A DNA stretch of 64,000 nucleotides from contig NZ_JBBODF010000001.1 of NCBI RefSeq assembly GCF_038002825.1, positions 62,001-126,000 of the forward strand, given 5' to 3'. The translations under genes and the position numbers were made by a program. Of the stretch, positions 61,439 to 64,000 are shown one piece after another. A model generated the notes under the pieces. That model did no database searches. It was not told where the DNA came from and worked only from the letters and a program-made list of their open reading frames with translations. Source of the DNA: Paenibacillus sp. FSL H8-0048 (GTDB lineage: Bacteria; Bacillota; Bacilli; Paenibacillales; Paenibacillaceae). The first letter of the stretch is position 1, and each line of letters starts with the position of its first letter.

Positions 61439-61467
61439 TGGAACCGCATTCATGAAAACGCTATAAT
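61439..61467 (+). promoter_or_regulatory. Possible promoter of the AraC-type regulator gene
   Basis: TGGAAC (61439-61444), a 17 bp spacer and TATAAT (61462-61467). The -35 is poor. TGAAAACGCTATAA overlaps and resembles a cre site in part. Confidence 0.35.
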
Positions 61468-61501
61468 TTAATGGAGTCTATCAAATCAAAGGGGAAACAC
61501 A

Positions 61502-63745
61502 ATGAGCAAAGGAAGAATGTTCTACGGCATCTTTATTCCTATATTAATTCTGGGCGTGGGCCTGGTGGTCGGCTTCGGAAGCTATATTTACATCAGTACC
61601 ATCGATTCTGTGGTCGAGCGGTTCTCCAGCAGTAAGCAGAGCTATATTGAGCAGATCAAGAACAATCTGGAGCATAAGATTCAAACGATAGAATACGCGT
61701 TCAACACCTACAGCACCACCAGCTCTTTTCAGGAGGTCGTGACCCATCCGATTACCGAGCAGGACTTCATTGCTTACCGGAATGTGAACTCGCAGCTGAA
61801 TTATATCGCCTCCATGGCGGCCGAAGGGACGGAATATTCGCTAATCAGTCTGGTGCAGAATTGGCAGATTCTGAATGAGAAGCTCAGCAATCTCAGTGCC
61901 GGTGAGGTTCAGCAGCTCCGGGAGCAGTACATTGAGAATCAGGAGCAGAGCCTCTTCTGGATGAAGACGGACAAGGGCATCCGGTTCGTGAACACACTGC
62001 CGGTGTTCTCCACTAAGAAGCAGGCGATTGCCTTATCCGACATTTCATTACATACCCTGAATGCCACGATAAACAGCGGGGAGGACGCCTATGTCTACAT
62101 TTTGAACAAGCATGGTGAACTGATGTATGAATCCGATCCCGGCAAAGGGCTGTTAGTCCCTGAGCAATTCGGCCAGCTTGCCGGAACGATCAATTACATG
62201 GAGGACAAGGGGACAGTCCAGCAGGAGGTCTCCGGCCGCGACAGTCTGAAGCTTATCTATGCCAAGTCCTCGTATAATAACTGGATCTATCTGACCGTGC
62301 TGGACCAGGCGGAGATTACCCGCTCGCTGGAGATGACCAAGTTCGGGATCTCCGCGATGGGGCTGCTGTCGATTCTCCTGATCTGGGTGGTGGCATATAT
62401 GATTTCTCAATATTTCACCAAGCCGATCGAGCAGCTGAAGCGCAGTCTGCCTGTTATTCCGCAGGTGAATTCCAGGAATGAGCTGGAATATATCCGCCAT
62501 TCGATTGATACGATTATCTCGGAGAAGGCTTCGCTTGAGAGTCTGATCGAATCGGAAATGCCGCGGCTGGAGACGCAGCTGATCCTGAATCTGTTCCGCA
62601 GCCGTGTCTCGGCAGAGGAGCTGGAGCAGAGTCTGCTCCGGTTCGGGTACAACCTGTCAGAGAAGCACCGTTATGCGGCGATGCTGATTCAGCTGGACAG
62701 TCTGGGCGACCGGGAGGCTTCGGACAAGGATGTCCTGCTGCTGGCCGTCAATAAGATGGTGGAGGAGCTGATCCCGGCTGGTCACCGGCTGCTGCCTATT
62801 ATCCTGAATGATGACACCCAGGCCACGATTCTGACCTTCGCCGGGTACAGTGATGCTGCGATGAACAAGGAAGTGACGGATTATGCGGCAGCCCTGCTGA
62901 AGGCAGTGCGCGATTATCTGAAGGTGTCGATCAGCATCGGCATCAGCAACTTTTACAGCAATTTGTTAGAGAGCAAGGAAGCCGGGGAGATGAGCAAGCA
63001 GGCGCTGCATCAACGGCTGAACTTGGGTAAGGAATCGATTATCTTCTATGAGGATATATCCATGGTTGTCTCCGGTCCGGTGTCGCTGCATTATCCGGCA
63101 GAGCTGGAGACGCAATTGTTCAATGCCATCCGGCTGGGGGACAAGGAGCAAGTCACCGCTGCGCTCTATCCGTTCCTGGCGGAGCTGATGGGCAAGAACA
63201 AGAGCACCCTGAAATTCGAGGTCATGCTGGTGCGGCTCGTGAACAACCTGATTCAGCTGGAGCAGCATCTGGGAGTTAGCGTCCTGTTGACCCAGGATAA
63301 CAATAAGCTGTATCACCGCCTGCTGGACATCCGCAATCCCGAAGAGATGGAGCGGATGCTGGTGCAGGAGGTTATTTACCCCATGATGTACAGCATGAAG
63401 GACAAGACCAGCCAGCAGTTCCGCTGTCTCTCGGATAAGATCACAGACATTGTGCATGCGGAATATGACCGTGAGCTTACGCTGGAGGGGATTGGCGAGC
63501 GGCTGCATTACAATCCGAATTATCTAAGCAGCATCTTCAAAAAAGAGTACGGCACCGCCTTCAGCGAATACCTCATGAACTACCGCCTGGAGATGGCCAA
63601 ACGGTGGCTGACAGAGACGGATATGACGATCAAGGAGATCGCGGAACGGCTGCAGTATCATAATCCGCAGAATTTCATCCGGTCCTTCCGCAAGAAGGAG
63701 CAGGTTACGCCTGGCGCTTACCGGAAGCTGAAGCAGGGCGAATAG
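61502..63745 (+). CDS. Membrane-anchored AraC-family regulator (YesN/cache type)
   Basis: A 747-residue protein. One N-terminal membrane helix (FIPILILGVGLVVGFGSYIYI), an extracellular cache-like sensor (~35-280), a second helix (TKFGISAMGLLSILLIWVVAYMISQYF), a cytosolic domain with KKYGNNLSEKHRYAAMLIQLDS-type signalling region, and a C-terminal AraC DNA-binding domain (DIVHAEYDRELTLEGIGERLHYNPNYLSSIFKKEYGTAFSEYL and TIKEIAERLQYHNPQNFIRSFRKKEQVTPGAYR). In Paenibacillus these one-component proteins sense extracellular sugars and activate neighbouring ABC sugar-uptake operons. A sugar ABC permease is next to it on the other strand. The start follows AAAGGGGAAACAC. Confidence 0.88.
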   Translation: MSKGRMFYGIFIPILILGVGLVVGFGSYIYISTIDSVVERFSSSKQSYIEQIKNNLEHKIQTIEYAFNTYSTTSSFQEVVTHPITEQDFIAYRNVNSQLNYIASMAAEGTEYSLISLVQNWQILNEKLSNLSAGEVQQLREQYIENQEQSLFWMKTDKGIRFVNTLPVFSTKKQAIALSDISLHTLNATINSGEDAYVYILNKHGELMYESDPGKGLLVPEQFGQLAGTINYMEDKGTVQQEVSGRDSLKLIYAKSSYNNWIYLTVLDQAEITRSLEMTKFGISAMGLLSILLIWVVAYMISQYFTKPIEQLKRSLPVIPQVNSRNELEYIRHSIDTIISEKASLESLIESEMPRLETQLILNLFRSRVSAEELEQSLLRFGYNLSEKHRYAAMLIQLDSLGDREASDKDVLLLAVNKMVEELIPAGHRLLPIILNDDTQATILTFAGYSDAAMNKEVTDYAAALLKAVRDYLKVSISIGISNFYSNLLESKEAGEMSKQALHQRLNLGKESIIFYEDISMVVSGPVSLHYPAELETQLFNAIRLGDKEQVTAALYPFLAELMGKNKSTLKFEVMLVRLVNNLIQLEQHLGVSVLLTQDNNKLYHRLLDIRNPEEMERMLVQEVIYPMMYSMKDKTSQQFRCLSDKITDIVHAEYDRELTLEGIGERLHYNPNYLSSIFKKEYGTAFSEYLMNYRLEMAKRWLTETDMTIKEIAERLQYHNPQNFIRSFRKKEQVTPGAYRKLKQGE

Positions 63746-63803
63746 CAGTGGATTTTAGCGGGAACAGGGGATTGGCATAGGAGCTTGTATCAGGTGTTCA
63801 TAG

Positions 63804-63843
63804 AGAAACGGTACCGTCCTTGCTTCAAGGCGGTACCGTTTCT
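63804..63843. terminator. Bidirectional terminator
   Basis: AGAAACGGTACCG / CGGTACCGTTTCT is a 13-bp perfect stem around TCCTTGCTTCAAGG, between convergent genes. Confidence 0.85.
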
Positions 63844-63886
63844 GCATATGCTCTATACATTTGGATGGACGCTGAACGGCGGGCCG

Positions 63887-64000
63887 TCAGCCTTTGACCG
63901 CTCCGAGCAGAGCGCCCTTAGTGAAATGCTTCTGTACAAAAGGATAAGCGGCCAGCATCGGCACAGTGGCGATGACAATGACCGCCATTTTGATCGTTTG
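63887..64000 (-). CDS. Carbohydrate ABC transporter permease, C-terminal end
   Basis: Partial at the window end: the last 37 residues read TIKMAVIVIATVPMLAAYPF then VQKHFTKGALLGAVKG. This is the characteristic end of LplC/YtcP-type sugar permeases (VATVPMLxxYPFxQxxFxKGxxxGAxKG). Such permeases work with a second permease, an ATPase and a lipoprotein that should lie beyond the window. Adjacent to the YesN-type regulator. Confidence 0.85.
   Translation of the reverse strand, partial: QTIKMAVIVIATVPMLAAYPFVQKHFTKGALLGAVKG

Noticed and set aside
61439..61467. A definite cre site before the YesN-type regulator
   Set aside because: TGAAAACGCTATAA lacks the conserved end of the consensus; listed only as possible.

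Overview
The window looks like chromosomal DNA of a Gram-positive, endospore-forming, plant-polysaccharide-degrading bacterium, most likely Paenibacillus. The reasons are the secreted GH26 mannanase with CBM_X2 and CBM3 modules, a GH5 cellulase, a YesN-type AraC regulator beside a sugar ABC permease, strong GGAGG ribosome sites, frequent TTG/GTG starts and many small intergenic palindromic repeats. The genus is inferred from gene content; no rRNA or tRNA gene is visible. Most genes have balanced base composition. Blocks near 22.0-27.5 kb and 42-54 kb are clearly AT-rich and carry the defence genes.

Layout. 0-3.7 kb: an MFS transporter end, a cytosolic GHKL kinase, a frameshifted LytTR regulator, a PqqD-like gene and a chimeric junction joining the first part of a radical SAM gene to the last part of an M56/BlaR1-type gene, so this looks like a collapsed peptide-modification/signalling locus. 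4.7-8.7 kb: a catabolite-repressible pair of secreted GH26 and GH5 enzymes. 9-21.5 kb: ordinary accessory genes (CPBP protease, quinone oxidoreductase with TetR, secreted Lys/Ala-rich protein, serine protease, OmpR/HAMP two-component pair, SUKH-type protein, inositol monophosphatase, and a MerR-methyltransferase fusion divergent from an MTA/SAH deaminase).

22-27.5 kb: two duplicated XRE regulators with matching palindromic operators, a small DUF6809-like gene and a 1519-residue nuclease-STAND NTPase resembling Avs/antiviral STAND proteins. 27.6-41.9 kb: metabolic and regulatory genes with several frameshifted small genes. 41.9-54.1 kb: a defence and conflict island with an immunity-gene remnant, a HEAT-like protein, an ADP-ribosylglycohydrolase, a second nuclease-STAND protein (1338 residues), a cut-off gene start, an IS200/IS605 relic and a Gabija-like pair (OLD/TOPRIM nuclease plus UvrD helicase). 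The Gabija block lies between an intact yyaL-like gene (54.3 kb) and a decayed copy of that gene's 5' end (48.7 kb), which marks how the island was assembled.

54-64 kb: core-like genes (YyaL-like thioredoxin-domain protein, PaaX-type regulator, UPF0173 hydrolase, APH-like kinase, DegV fatty-acid-binding protein, YesN-type regulator, sugar ABC permease end). Two arrays of a 51-52 bp hairpin-forming tandem repeat (10.5 and 60.5 kb) and a solitary copy (8.8 kb) form a repeat family that no gene in the window explains.
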